Below, in pieces: positions 37,191 through 46,440 of a DNA stretch of 64,000 bases. The stretch's first letter is position 1, and each line of letters begins with the position of its first letter. The position numbers and the translations under genes were made by a program. The stretch lies in assembly GCF_020544405.1 (NCBI RefSeq), contig NZ_CP065410.1, forward strand, positions 4,030,001 to 4,094,000, given 5' to 3'. The notes below the pieces were generated by a model. It was given only the letters and a program-made list of their open reading frames with translations. It was not told where the DNA came from and did no database searches. The stretch comes from Pseudomonas sp. IAC-BECa141 (GTDB lineage: Bacteria > Pseudomonadota > Gammaproteobacteria > Pseudomonadales > Pseudomonadaceae).

Positions 37191-38779
37191 GCACCGCCCT
37201 CACCGCCTCCGCGCAGCCATTCAATGCCGCCGAAATGGCGACGGCGACCAAGGTGTTCGCCTTCGCCACGATGTGCATCGGCATGTTCATCGCGCTGCTG
37301 GATATCCAGATCGTCTCGGCCTCGTTGCGCGACATCGGCGGCGGGCTATCCGCCGGCACCGATGAAACGGCGTGGGTGCAGACCAGTTACCTGATCGCCG
37401 AAATCATCGTGATTCCGCTGTCGGGCTGGCTGTCGCGTGTGTTCTCCACACGTTGGCTGTTCTGCGCATCAGCGGTCGGTTTCACCCTGGCCAGCCTGCT
37501 CTGCGGCATCGCCTGGAACATCCAGAGCATGATCGCCTTCCGCGCGTTGCAAGGGTTTCTCGGCGGATCGATGATTCCGCTCGTGTTCACAACGGCGTTC
37601 TTTTTCTTTACCGGCAAACAGCGAGTGATTGCCGCCGCAACCATCGGCGCCGTGGCTTCGCTGGCACCGACGCTGGGCCCGGTGATCGGTGGCTGGATCA
37701 CCGACGTTTCGTCCTGGCACTGGCTGTTCTACATCAATCTGGTGCCGGGTATTTTCGTCGCCGTGGCCGTGCCGATGCTGGTGAAGATCGACCGGCCGGA
37801 ACTCTCGTTGCTCAAGGGCGCGGACTATTTGAGCATGGCGTTTCTGGCGCTGTTTCTCGGCTGCCTGGAATACACCCTCGAAGAAGGCCCGCGCTGGAAC
37901 TGGTTCAGTGACCAGACGATTCTGACCACCGCGTGGATCAGTGGCCTGGCCGGGCTGGCCTTCATCGGCCGCACGTTGCATGTGGCCAATCCGATCGTCG
38001 ATCTGCGCGCGCTCAAGGATCGCAATTTCGCCCTCGGCTGCTTCTTTTCCTTCGTCACCGGGATTGGCCTGTTCGCGACGATTTACCTGACGCCGCTGTT
38101 TCTCGGCCGGGTGCGCGGCTACGGCGCGCTGGACATTGGTCTGGCGGTTTTCTCCACCGGGGTGTTCCAGATCATGGCGATTCCGCTGTACGCCTTTCTG
38201 GCCAATCGCGTCGATCTGCGCTGGATCATGATGGCGGGCCTGGCGTTGTTCGCGTTGTCGATGTGGGAATTCAGTCCGATCACCCACGACTGGGGCGCCG
38301 CAGAATTGATGCTGCCGCAAGCCCTGCGCGGGATTGCCCAGCAACTGGCGGTGCCGCCGGCAGTGACGTTGACGTTGGGTGGTCTGGCACCGGCGCGGCT
38401 GAAGCATGCGTCGGGCCTGTTCAACCTGATGCGCAACCTGGGCGGTGCAATCGGGATTGCCGCGTGCGCGACCATTCTCAACGACCGCACCAACCTGCAC
38501 TTCACCCGGTTGGCGGAGCATCTGAACAGCAGCAACGAAGCGGTGAATCAATGGCTGGCCCAGGTCGGCGGCAACTTTGCCGCGCTGGGTCAGAGCGGCG
38601 ACGTCGGCCTCACTGCCAGCCTGCGTCAGCTATGGCTGCTGACTTACCGTGAAGCGCAGACGCAAACCTACGGCGACACGTTCCTGATGATCATGGTGTG
38701 CTTCGGCATCGCCACGGCGATGGTGCCCTTGATGCGCAAGGTGCAACCACCGGCCGCGCCGAGTGCCGATGCACATTGA
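37187..38779 (+). CDS. EmrB/DHA2-family MFS drug exporter
   Basis: A 530-aa MFS protein with 14 predicted helices. The family signatures are FIALLDIQIVSASLRDIGGG (TM1), WVQTSYLIAEIIVIPLSGWL and LGPVIGGWITDVSSWHWLF (motif C). It is the inner-membrane pump of an EmrAB-type tripartite exporter for hydrophobic compounds. The ATG overlaps the emrA-like stop. It is convergent with the AhpD-like gene, leaving four bases between stops. Confidence 0.9.
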   Translation: MSTALTASAQPFNAAEMATATKVFAFATMCIGMFIALLDIQIVSASLRDIGGGLSAGTDETAWVQTSYLIAEIIVIPLSGWLSRVFSTRWLFCASAVGFTLASLLCGIAWNIQSMIAFRALQGFLGGSMIPLVFTTAFFFFTGKQRVIAAATIGAVASLAPTLGPVIGGWITDVSSWHWLFYINLVPGIFVAVAVPMLVKIDRPELSLLKGADYLSMAFLALFLGCLEYTLEEGPRWNWFSDQTILTTAWISGLAGLAFIGRTLHVANPIVDLRALKDRNFALGCFFSFVTGIGLFATIYLTPLFLGRVRGYGALDIGLAVFSTGVFQIMAIPLYAFLANRVDLRWIMMAGLALFALSMWEFSPITHDWGAAELMLPQALRGIAQQLAVPPAVTLTLGGLAPARLKHASGLFNLMRNLGGAIGIAACATILNDRTNLHFTRLAEHLNSSNEAVNQWLAQVGGNFAALGQSGDVGLTASLRQLWLLTYREAQTQTYGDTFLMIMVCFGIATAMVPLMRKVQPPAAPSADAH

Positions 38780-38783
38780 TCGA

Positions 38784-39224
38784 TCAGGCTTGCGGGGTCT
38801 TACGGAAGCCCACGGCCAGACGGTTCCAGCTGTTGATGGTGCTGATCGCGACGCTCAGATCGACCATTTCTTTGGGCGAGAACTGGGCGGCGACCACTTC
38901 GTAGTCTTCGTCCGGGGCGTGGGTCAGGCTCAACTGGGTCAGGGTTTCGGTCCACAGCAGCGCGGCGCGTTCACGTTCGCTGAAGAACGGCGCTTCACGC
39001 CATGCGGTCACGGCGAACAACCGGCGCGGGGTTTCGCCACCCTTGATCGCGTCGGCGGTGTGCATGTCGATGCAGAACGCGCAGCCGTTGATCTGCGAAG
39101 CACGCAGCTTGACCAGTTCGATCAGGGTCTTTTCCAACGGTAGTTTGGAGACAGCGGTTTCCAGGGCGATCATCGCTTTCAGGGCATCTGGGGACGCGGT
39201 GTAGAAATCGATACGAGGTTTCAT
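38784..39224 (-). CDS. AhpD-like carboxymuconolactone decarboxylase-family protein
   Basis: A 146-aa alpha-helical protein with the redox motif CAFCIDMH (CxxC followed by His) in LRASQINGCAFCIDMHTADA. That is the proton-relay and disulfide core of AhpD-type alkylhydroperoxidases. GGAG precedes the ATG at 39224. It probably acts as a cytosolic peroxidase or thiol reductase. It is divergent from the ECF sigma gene. Confidence 0.85.
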   Translation of the reverse strand: MKPRIDFYTASPDALKAMIALETAVSKLPLEKTLIELVKLRASQINGCAFCIDMHTADAIKGGETPRRLFAVTAWREAPFFSERERAALLWTETLTQLSLTHAPDEDYEVVAAQFSPKEMVDLSVAISTINSWNRLAVGFRKTPQA

Positions 39225-39464
39225 GGCGACTCTCCGGGGCAAGTGAATGTGTGGCTACGGTAGTCCCGGGGTTGGGCCAGGCAAATAGCCAATCTCCCGG
39301 AAGTCGGGTAGGCCACTCGTTTGGCGTCGGAAAAGAAAGTGTGAAAGGGCAATTGCCAGCACTCGTTCTGCGCCACTAGAATGCGATCAATTCTTAATTG
39401 CACCCCAATCGCACTCTCGATTGCATCTCTGGCAACGGACGCCCGAAACGAGTATCTGCCCTTC

Positions 39465-39971
39465 ATGTCGTCACTCGATCAGCCGTTGAATCAGCAAGTC
39501 CAGACACTCTACAGCGAACACCACGGGTGGCTGCAGGGCTGGCTGCAGCGCAAGTTGGGCAGTCGCTGCGATGCGGCCGACCTGGCGCACGACACGTTTT
39601 TGCGCCTGCTCACTCGCCAGGTGATCAAGCCGCTGGGCGGCGAGCCACGGGCGCTGCTGACGCACATCGCCAAAGGGCTGGTGATCGATCGCTGGCGGCG
39701 TCAGGACCTGGAGCGCGCGTACCTGGAAACCATTGCGCACCTGCCCGCCGCCGAAGTGCCGTCGCCGGAAACCCGCTACCTGATTCTCGAAACCCTGTGG
39801 CGCATCGAAGCACTGCTGCGCGAACTGCCCGAGCAGACTCGCGAGACCTTCCTGCTGTCGCAGATCGAAGGCCTGACCTACGCGCAGATCGCCACGCGCC
39901 TGAGTGTTTCGCTGATCACCGTCAAACGCCACATGCGTGCCGCGTTCATTGCCTGCCTGAGTGTCGCCTGA
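39465..39971 (+). CDS. ECF sigma factor, FecI-like (iron starvation type)
   Basis: A 168-aa sigma factor. Region 2 shows RKLGSRCDAADLAHDTFLRL and THIAKGLVIDRWRRQDLERA. Region 4 shows LPEQTRETFLLSQIEGLTYA and ATRLSVSLITVKRHMRAAF. The start at 39465 (MSSLDQPLNQQV) is preferred; the upstream extension is not conserved. It overlaps the FecR-like gene by one base (TGATG) and precedes a TonB receptor, forming a second complete cell-surface signalling set. Confidence 0.9.
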   Translation: MSSLDQPLNQQVQTLYSEHHGWLQGWLQRKLGSRCDAADLAHDTFLRLLTRQVIKPLGGEPRALLTHIAKGLVIDRWRRQDLERAYLETIAHLPAAEVPSPETRYLILETLWRIEALLRELPEQTRETFLLSQIEGLTYAQIATRLSVSLITVKRHMRAAFIACLSVA

Positions 39972-40930
39972 TGAATTCGTCGATGATCAATCCGCAGATT
40001 CTCGGCGAAGCCGCCGACTGGCTGGTGCAACTGCATTCCGGCACCGCGACCCCGTCCGACCATCAGGCCATCGCCCAATGGCGCACCCGCAGCGCCGAGC
40101 ACGCCATTGCCTGGCAGCGGGCCGAAGCGTTGTTGGGGGATTTGCGCAGCGTGCCGGCCAACGTCGCGATCCAGACCTTGAAACGCGCGTCCCGCAAGGA
40201 GGGTCTGAGCCGTCGCCAGACCCTCACCCGCCTCGGCTTGCTGTTGATGGCCGGGCCGCTGGGCATTGCCTCGCAGCATGTGCCGTGGGAGCAATGGACC
40301 GCCGACCAGCGCACCGCCGTCGGCGAGCAGAAGAACCTGCAATTGCCGGACGGCACGCAATTGCTGCTCAACACCGACAGCGCCGTGAACATCGCTTACA
40401 GCCCGGCCGAGCGCCGGGTGCTGCTGCTCAATGGCGAAGTGCTGATCAACACCGCCAGCGATGCTGCCGCCCGCCCGTTCATCGTCGAAACCCCACAAGG
40501 CCTCGCCCGTGCGCTCGGCACGCGGTTCTGCGTGCGTACCGAAGGTTCGCGCAGCCAGGTGTCGGTGCTCGAAGGCCAGGTTCAGATCACCCCGCAATTG
40601 CTCAAGCAGAATGCGATTCTCAAGGCCGGCGAGCGCCAGCGCTTCAAGCTCAACAGCTTCGACAGCGCCGAAACCTTCGACACCGCCAGCCTGGCCTGGG
40701 ACAAGGGCATGCTGCTGGCCAGCAACATGCGGCTGGACGAATTGCTCGGCGAACTGAGCCGCTATCGTCGAGGCGTGCTGCGCTGCCATCCGGACGTCGC
40801 GGCGATGCGCGTGTCCGGGGCGTTTTCCCTGCGCGACACCGACGCCAGCCTGCGCCTGCTCAGCGACACGTTGCCGCTGAACATCAACAGCCTGACCCGC
40901 TATTGGCTGTCGGTGGAACCCCGTGTCTGA
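39971..40930 (+). CDS. FecR-like anti-sigma regulator
   Basis: A 319-aa protein. The N-terminal anti-sigma region has ILGEAADWLVQLHSGTATPS and HAIAWQRAEALLGDL. One hydrophobic segment follows (RLGLLLMAGPLGIA), then the FecR domain (VGEQKNLQLPDGTQLLLNTD) and a C-terminal STN-binding domain. It sits between its sigma factor and receptor. The start overlaps the sigma stop. Confidence 0.9.
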   Translation: MNSSMINPQILGEAADWLVQLHSGTATPSDHQAIAQWRTRSAEHAIAWQRAEALLGDLRSVPANVAIQTLKRASRKEGLSRRQTLTRLGLLLMAGPLGIASQHVPWEQWTADQRTAVGEQKNLQLPDGTQLLLNTDSAVNIAYSPAERRVLLLNGEVLINTASDAAARPFIVETPQGLARALGTRFCVRTEGSRSQVSVLEGQVQITPQLLKQNAILKAGERQRFKLNSFDSAETFDTASLAWDKGMLLASNMRLDELLGELSRYRRGVLRCHPDVAAMRVSGAFSLRDTDASLRLLSDTLPLNINSLTRYWLSVEPRV

Positions 40931-40937
40931 GCCCTCG

Positions 40938-40967
40938 GAAAATATTTTCAATATTCGCTGATACCTT
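40938..40967 (+). promoter_or_regulatory. FecI-type ECF promoter of the TonB receptor gene
   Basis: GGAAAA (40938-40943) and ACCTTT (40962-40967) are 18 bases apart, close to the E. coli fecA promoter (GGAAAT-N17-TCCTTT), and lie 62 bp before the receptor start. They start directly after the fecR-like stop. Confidence 0.5.
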
Positions 40968-41029
40968 TTCGCGTCTCGTCCGGTGAGTGGATAGACCTTT
41001 CAATTCCACGCCCCCGACAGGAACACCGA

Positions 41030-43459
41030 ATGACCGCAATGCCATTGCCCCGCCCCGCCACGTTTGCGCTCAAAGCCCTGCACCTGAGCCTGGCTCTGGC
41101 CTTCAGCGCACTGCTGCCGACTGCCGCCCACGCCGCCGACAGCATCAGCGAAAGCACCAGCCGTACCGTCAACATCGGCCCCGGCCCGCTCAGCCATGTG
41201 CTGGCGCAGTTTGCGGTCAGCGTCGGCGTGCCGCTGTCGTTCGATCCGGCACAACTGGGCAATCGCCAGAGCCCCGGCCTGCAAGGCAGCTACACCGCGC
41301 AGAGCGGTTTTGCCCGGTTGCTGGAAGGCAGCGGTTTCGAGCTGATCAGCACCGGCCACAACGGCTACACCGTGGCCCCGAAAGTCGCGGCGGACGGCGC
41401 GCTGGAACTGGGCGCCACCAATGTCAGCGCCCTGCGCGACGACAGCGGCGCCACCTACGGCGGCGAACAGGTCGCCCGCCGCGCGCAGATCGGCATGCTC
41501 GGCAACCAGGAGGTCAACGACCTGCCCTTCAGCGTCACCAGTTACACCGCCAAGACCATGGCCGATCAGCAGGCGCAAACCGTCGGCGACGTGTTGCTCA
41601 ACGATGCCTCGGTGCGCCAGTCCAACGGCTTCGGCAACTTCTCGCAGATGTTCATGATCCGCGGCCTGCCGCTGGCCTCCGATGACATTTCCTATAACGG
41701 TCTCTATGGCGTGCTGCCCCGGCAGATCATCGCCGTCGAAGCGCTGGATCGAGTGGAGCTTTTCAAGGGCCCGAACGCCTTCGTCAACGGCGTGACCCCG
41801 AGCGGCAGCGGCATCGGTGGCGGGATCAACCTGCAACCCAAACGCGCGATGGACACGCCAACGCGCAGCGTCACCCTCGACTACAGCGCCGACGGCCGGG
41901 TCGGCGGGCATCTGGATCTGGGCCAGCGCTTCGGCGAAGACAACCGCTTTGGCGCGCGGGTCAACCTGATGCAGCGCGAAGGCGACACCGCCGTCGATGA
42001 AGAAGACCAGCGCTCGTCGCTGTTCAGCGTCGGCCTGGACTATCGCGGCGATCGCCTGCGGGTCTCGACCGATTTCGGTTATCAGAAGCAGGTGATCAAT
42101 CAGGGTCGCTCGGTGATCTATGTCGATTCGAGCCTGACCAAAGCCCCCAAGGTGCCGCACGCCAACGCCAGCTACGCCCAGAGTTGGAGCTACTCGCAAC
42201 TCGAAGACACCTTCGGCATGGCCCGCGCCGAATACGACCTCAACGACAATTGGACCGCCTACGTGTCCGGCGGCGCCAAGCACACCCGCGAAAACGGCGT
42301 GTACTCGTCGCTGACCGTCACCGACCTCAACGGCAACGCCCGTGGCGGCATGCTCTATTCGCCACACGATGAAGACAGTAAAAGCGCAATGGCCGGGCTC
42401 AACGGCCGCTTCGACACCGGCCCCGTCACGCACCAGTTGAACCTCGGCTGGGCGGGCATCTGGGGCGAGCAACGCTCGGCGTTCGAAACCATCGGCGCGG
42501 CCGGGCGCTACAGCACCAACCTGTACAACGTCACCGACAAACCGCGCCCGACGCCGACCTCGTTTGCCAGCGACATCAACGACCCGCGCATCACCGGCAA
42601 GAACATCCTGCGCAGCGAGGCGATTTCCGACACCCTCGGTTTCGTCGATGACCGTATCCTGCTGACCCTCGGCGTGCGCCGCCAGGCACTGAAAGTCGAC
42701 GGCTGGAGCACCGCCACCGGCGCCCGCACTTCCAGCTATGAAGAATCGATCACCACCCCGGTCTACGGCCTGGTGATCAAGCCGTGGGAACACGTGTCGT
42801 TCTACGCCAACCGCATCGAAGGCCTGGCCAAGGGCCCGACGCCGCCGACCACGGCAATCAACCGCGACGAAACCTTCGCCCCGGTGCGCAGCAAACAGAT
42901 CGAAGCCGGCGTGCGCGTGGACATGGGCAGCTACGGCGCCAACCTCGGCGTCTATCGCATCGAGCAACCGTCGAGCTACACCCAGGACGGGATCTTCCGG
43001 GTCGACGGCCAGCAGACCAACAAAGGCGTGGAACTCAACATCTACGGCGAACCGCTCGACGGCCTGCGCCTGCTCAGCGGCGCGACCGTGATGAAGACTG
43101 AACTGGAAGGCAGCAGCAACGGCGTGAATGACGGCAACCGCGCCGTCGGGGTGCCGCGCTTCCAGTTCAACCTCGGTGCCGACTGGGACATTCCGGGGCT
43201 CGAAGGCGCGGCCCTCAGCGCGCGGATGTTGCGCACCGGCGGCCAGTACCTGAACGCGGCCAACACCCAGAGCATTCCGGCGTGGAACCGCTTCGACCTT
43301 GGCTCGCGCTACGCCTTCAAACTGGATGAAAAGCAGATCACCCTGCGGGCCAATCTGGAGAACGTCGCCAATGAAGCCTATTGGGCTTCGGCCAACGGCG
43401 GTTACCTGACCCAGGGCACGCCGCGGACGCTGAAGGTTTCGGCGACCGTGGACTTCTGA
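41030..43459 (+). CDS. TonB-dependent siderophore receptor with STN domain
   Basis: An 809-aa outer-membrane transducer. The signal peptide ends near AAHAAD. The STN domain covers about residues 45-125 (RTVNIGPGPLSHVLAQFAVS, LLEGSGFELIS). The plug has PFSVTSYTAKTMADQQAQTV and FMIRGLPLASDDISYNGLYG; the barrel ends TLKVSATVDF. The plug text resembles hydroxamate-type (ferrichrome/FcuA-like) receptors, but the ligand is not certain. The adjacent sigma/FecR pair should respond to it. Confidence 0.9.
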   Translation: MTAMPLPRPATFALKALHLSLALAFSALLPTAAHAADSISESTSRTVNIGPGPLSHVLAQFAVSVGVPLSFDPAQLGNRQSPGLQGSYTAQSGFARLLEGSGFELISTGHNGYTVAPKVAADGALELGATNVSALRDDSGATYGGEQVARRAQIGMLGNQEVNDLPFSVTSYTAKTMADQQAQTVGDVLLNDASVRQSNGFGNFSQMFMIRGLPLASDDISYNGLYGVLPRQIIAVEALDRVELFKGPNAFVNGVTPSGSGIGGGINLQPKRAMDTPTRSVTLDYSADGRVGGHLDLGQRFGEDNRFGARVNLMQREGDTAVDEEDQRSSLFSVGLDYRGDRLRVSTDFGYQKQVINQGRSVIYVDSSLTKAPKVPHANASYAQSWSYSQLEDTFGMARAEYDLNDNWTAYVSGGAKHTRENGVYSSLTVTDLNGNARGGMLYSPHDEDSKSAMAGLNGRFDTGPVTHQLNLGWAGIWGEQRSAFETIGAAGRYSTNLYNVTDKPRPTPTSFASDINDPRITGKNILRSEAISDTLGFVDDRILLTLGVRRQALKVDGWSTATGARTSSYEESITTPVYGLVIKPWEHVSFYANRIEGLAKGPTPPTTAINRDETFAPVRSKQIEAGVRVDMGSYGANLGVYRIEQPSSYTQDGIFRVDGQQTNKGVELNIYGEPLDGLRLLSGATVMKTELEGSSNGVNDGNRAVGVPRFQFNLGADWDIPGLEGAALSARMLRTGGQYLNAANTQSIPAWNRFDLGSRYAFKLDEKQITLRANLENVANEAYWASANGGYLTQGTPRTLKVSATVDF

Positions 43460-43537
43460 CCGCTCGTCATCCGGCCGGCACCAAGCCTTGTGCGCGTCAG
43501 ACCAATATCAGGTAGATCCCCTGACTGGAGACACACC

Positions 43538-43834
43538 ATGATGACGCGCACATTGACCTCAATCCTGCTGGCCGCCACGCTGGCCGCCTCCACCGCAAGC
43601 TTTGCTGCAAACGACGGCGCCGATGCCACCGGCACCAAATCCGGCGCCACCAGCGGCTCGACCCAGCCACCGAACAGCACCCCGGGCGCGCCTTCGGGCG
43701 GCAGCAATTCCGATGGCATGGGCCAAGGCACCGGCACCAACGGCGGCGCCAGCGGTTCAGGCTCAGGGGCTGGCGGCGGGACCGGTTCGGCCGGCGGCGG
43801 TACGGGTGGAGCTGGCGGTGGCACCGGCAGCTGA
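43538..43834 (+). CDS. Small secreted Gly/Ser/Thr-rich protein
   Basis: A 98-aa protein. The signal peptide (MMTRTLTSILLAATLAASTA) is cleaved near SFA-AND. The mature part is low complexity: GTKSGATSGSTQPPNSTPG followed by GTG/GGG/SGS repeats to the end. GGAG precedes the ATG. It has no known domain. Its position 78 bp after the TonB receptor may be incidental. Confidence 0.6.
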   Translation: MMTRTLTSILLAATLAASTASFAANDGADATGTKSGATSGSTQPPNSTPGAPSGGSNSDGMGQGTGTNGGASGSGSGAGGGTGSAGGGTGGAGGGTGS

Positions 43835-43895
43835 ACGAACAAGAGCAGGCCGTGGTAAGTGCCATGGCCTGTGGCTGAACCCGATTGTTTTTTTG

Positions 43896-45467
43896 TCAGC
43901 GATCCGAGCGCAGTAACTCGCCGACGCCGACGTCCATCGACAACACGGCCGCGCGATTGCGGCCGGCGTTCTTGGCCTGATACAGCGCCGCATCCGCGCG
44001 CTGGATGAACAGTTCCGGGCTGTCGTTGCCCAGCGGAATGAAGGAATAGCAGCCCAGGCTCACCGTGAGATAACCGGTCGGCGAACCGCTGTGGGTGATG
44101 TGCTTGTCCATGACACTGCGGCGGATCTGCCCGGCGATCGCCAGTGCGCCGTTGATGTCGGTGTCCGGCAGCAACACCGCGAACTCCTCGCCGCCATAGC
44201 GTACCGCCAGATCGGATTTGCGCTGGCAGCAGTTTTTCACCACCTGCGCGACCTGCGTCAGGCAATGGTCGCCGGCCACATGGCCGTAGGCGTCGTTGTA
44301 GCTTTTGAAAAAATCGATATCGAGCATGATCAGGCTGACCGGGCTCGACTGCCGCGCGCCCCGGGCAAACTCCACGTCCAGCGAACGCTCGAACAGGCGC
44401 CGGTTGGCCAGCCCGGTCAAACTGTCGTGGGTGGCGATCTGCTCCAGCGCCCGCTGGGCCTTGCGCAGATTTTTCTCGATCCGCTCGCCATCGCGCACCT
44501 GATGAATGAACACCCAGCCGAACAGCCCCACGCCGAGCATCACCAGCGCCACGATCACGCTGGACTGGAACGCCCGGTCATGCCAGCCCTGAAGAATCGT
44601 GTCCCGCGACGAAGAGGCGGCCACCACCAGCGGATAACTTTCCAGCTGCCGGTAACCGTAAAGGCGCGTCACGCCGTCGACCACCGAGTCGATCATCGCG
44701 GTGCCGGCGGAGGCATTGGGCAGCAGCGTCTGATAGATCTCGCCCTTGGCCAGCGAGGTGCCGATCAGGGACTCGTCGAACGGCCGGCGGGCGAGCAAGG
44801 TGCCGTCGGTCAGGCCGAGGAACATGGTGCCGTTGTCGTCCAGGCTGAAGCTTTTGAAGAACTTGTCGAAGTACGACATCTTGATCCCGGCCAGCAGCAC
44901 GCCCTGGAAATTGCCGGCGCGGTCGTTGATCCGTTTCGAGATCGGGATGATCCACTCGCCGTTCTCGCGGCTGCGGATCGCCGGGCCGATATGCGCAACG
45001 GACGACACGTTCTGCTGGTGAAACCTGAAGTACTCGCGATCGGCCACGCCATTGCCACGCGGCAGATTCGGGAACGAGGTAATCACCCACTGCCCTTCGC
45101 GGTCGAACAGGAACATGCCGTGCAACTGCTCGAGTTGCTGCACCCGTCGCGCGAGGGTTTTCTGCAGGCGAGTCTTTTGCGCCGCGCCATAACCGTCTTC
45201 CTGAATCCAGTCGACCAGACTGGTCATCACCAGATCCGCCGCCAGAAAGGTGTCCTCGGCCTGCTGCGCCATGGCCCGGGTCAGGTTGGCCGAAGACATC
45301 TGCGCGTTCGCCAGATCCTGGCGCCGCGACTGTTCGATCTGCAAGTACAGCAAACCGAACAGGCACAGACACACGGCAACGATGAACAACACCGCCGCCT
45401 TGCGCAGGGGCAAACGCTTGAGGGTGCCGCCGGGGGCCTGATGCGGATCGTGAATGGGGATAGGCAA
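43896..45467 (-). CDS. Diguanylate cyclase with Cache sensor
   Basis: A 523-aa membrane protein. TM1 (LRKAAVLFIVAVCLCLFGLL) is followed by a periplasmic Cache-type sensor (about 50-300), TM2 (SSVIVALVMLGVGLFGWVFI) and a GGDEF domain. The active site reads RYGGEEFAVLLPD and DSLTGLANRRLFE marks its start; the RxxD inhibitory site is not evident. It makes cyclic di-GMP. No ATG fits; TTG 45467 is chosen because AGGA lies seven bases upstream, and the longer upstream frame has no family similarity. Confidence 0.88.
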   Translation of the reverse strand: MPIPIHDPHQAPGGTLKRLPLRKAAVLFIVAVCLCLFGLLYLQIEQSRRQDLANAQMSSANLTRAMAQQAEDTFLAADLVMTSLVDWIQEDGYGAAQKTRLQKTLARRVQQLEQLHGMFLFDREGQWVITSFPNLPRGNGVADREYFRFHQQNVSSVAHIGPAIRSRENGEWIIPISKRINDRAGNFQGVLLAGIKMSYFDKFFKSFSLDDNGTMFLGLTDGTLLARRPFDESLIGTSLAKGEIYQTLLPNASAGTAMIDSVVDGVTRLYGYRQLESYPLVVAASSSRDTILQGWHDRAFQSSVIVALVMLGVGLFGWVFIHQVRDGERIEKNLRKAQRALEQIATHDSLTGLANRRLFERSLDVEFARGARQSSPVSLIMLDIDFFKSYNDAYGHVAGDHCLTQVAQVVKNCCQRKSDLAVRYGGEEFAVLLPDTDINGALAIAGQIRRSVMDKHITHSGSPTGYLTVSLGCYSFIPLGNDSPELFIQRADAALYQAKNAGRNRAAVLSMDVGVGELLRSDR

Positions 45468-45654
45468 AAGCGTGTCCTGGGCAGGTACGACAGGGGCAAA
45501 GGCCCGAAACCCTTGTTCTTGTGAGCGTAGCCCACCGGGTTGTGTGGGGCAACCAAGTGCCCCCGCTACGATCCCGACCCTGTTGCTATCGGCGCGCAAG
45601 GCAATTGGATGACCTGCGACGCGAATTATTTTTGCCTGCCCGTTTTCCTCGCCT

Positions 45655-46428
45655 TCACTCCCGGCTCGACAACCGCCGCATCGCACTGTGCAGATGCGCC
45701 CGCGCACTTTCCGGATCGCCCTCGCGCATCTGCTCGTACGCCCGTTGCGCAACCGCGTGCGGCACCGGTTTGAGCTCCCGTTGCGTGGCCATCGCCAGCA
45801 GTTGCACCTGCGCGGCACGCTCCAGGTAATACAGATCGTCCCAGGCTTCGGCGATGGTCGGCGCCGCGACAATCACCCCGTGGTTCTTGAGAAACAGAAT
45901 GTCGGCCTCGCCCATGACCCCGGCAATCCGGTCGCCCTCACGCGCGTCCAGCGCCAGCCCGTTGTAATGCTCGTCCACCGCCGTGCGCCCGTAAAATTTC
46001 AGCGCGGTTTGACTCAGCCACAACAGCGGCGGCCCCTCCAGCAGGCACAACGCCGTCGCGTTCGGCATGTGGGTGTGGAACGCGACCTTCACCCGAGGCA
46101 GCCGCTGGTGCAGCCGCGCATGAATATAGAAAGCAGTGGCCTCCGGTTGGCCCGCACCGTCCACCACGTTGCCATCGAAGTCGCAGACCAGCAGGTTGTG
46201 CGCCGTGACTTCGGAAAATGCATAGCCGTAGGGATTGACCAGAAACAGGTCAGCGTGCCCAGGCAACATCGCCGAAAAGTGATTGCAGATCCCCTCTTCC
46301 AATCCATGCAACGCCGCCAGTTGAAAGCACGCCGCAAGCTCTAGGCGAGCGGTGATGATGGCTTCGCTGTCGAGGTTCAACGGGGCGCAACGCGCAGCTC
46401 GGGCGCTGCCGGTCAGGGTATGGGCCAT
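45655..46428 (-). CDS. Class II aldolase/adducin-family protein
   Basis: A 257-aa protein with the zinc-site motif AFHTHMPNAT, a third His in FLKNHGVIVA and the N-terminal GICNHFSAMLPGH. The family includes fuculose-phosphate aldolases and decarboxylases, and the fold alone does not give the reaction. It is 12 bp from the HAD gene upstream and probably in one operon. The divergent LysR regulator at 47259 may control both. Confidence 0.85.
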   Translation of the reverse strand: MAHTLTGSARAARCAPLNLDSEAIITARLELAACFQLAALHGLEEGICNHFSAMLPGHADLFLVNPYGYAFSEVTAHNLLVCDFDGNVVDGAGQPEATAFYIHARLHQRLPRVKVAFHTHMPNATALCLLEGPPLLWLSQTALKFYGRTAVDEHYNGLALDAREGDRIAGVMGEADILFLKNHGVIVAAPTIAEAWDDLYYLERAAQVQLLAMATQRELKPVPHAVAQRAYEQMREGDPESARAHLHSAMRRLSSRE

Positions 46429-46440
46429 GGCGAAACTCCT

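Noticed and set aside
41000..42967. 655-codon open frame antisense to the TonB receptor
   Set aside because: Overlaps a certain receptor gene fully; biased composition typical of a shadow.
43846..43894. Hairpin CAGGCCGTGG/CCATGGCCTG plus later T-run as terminator
   Set aside because: The T-run is 15 bases from the stem, so it does not fit an intrinsic terminator.
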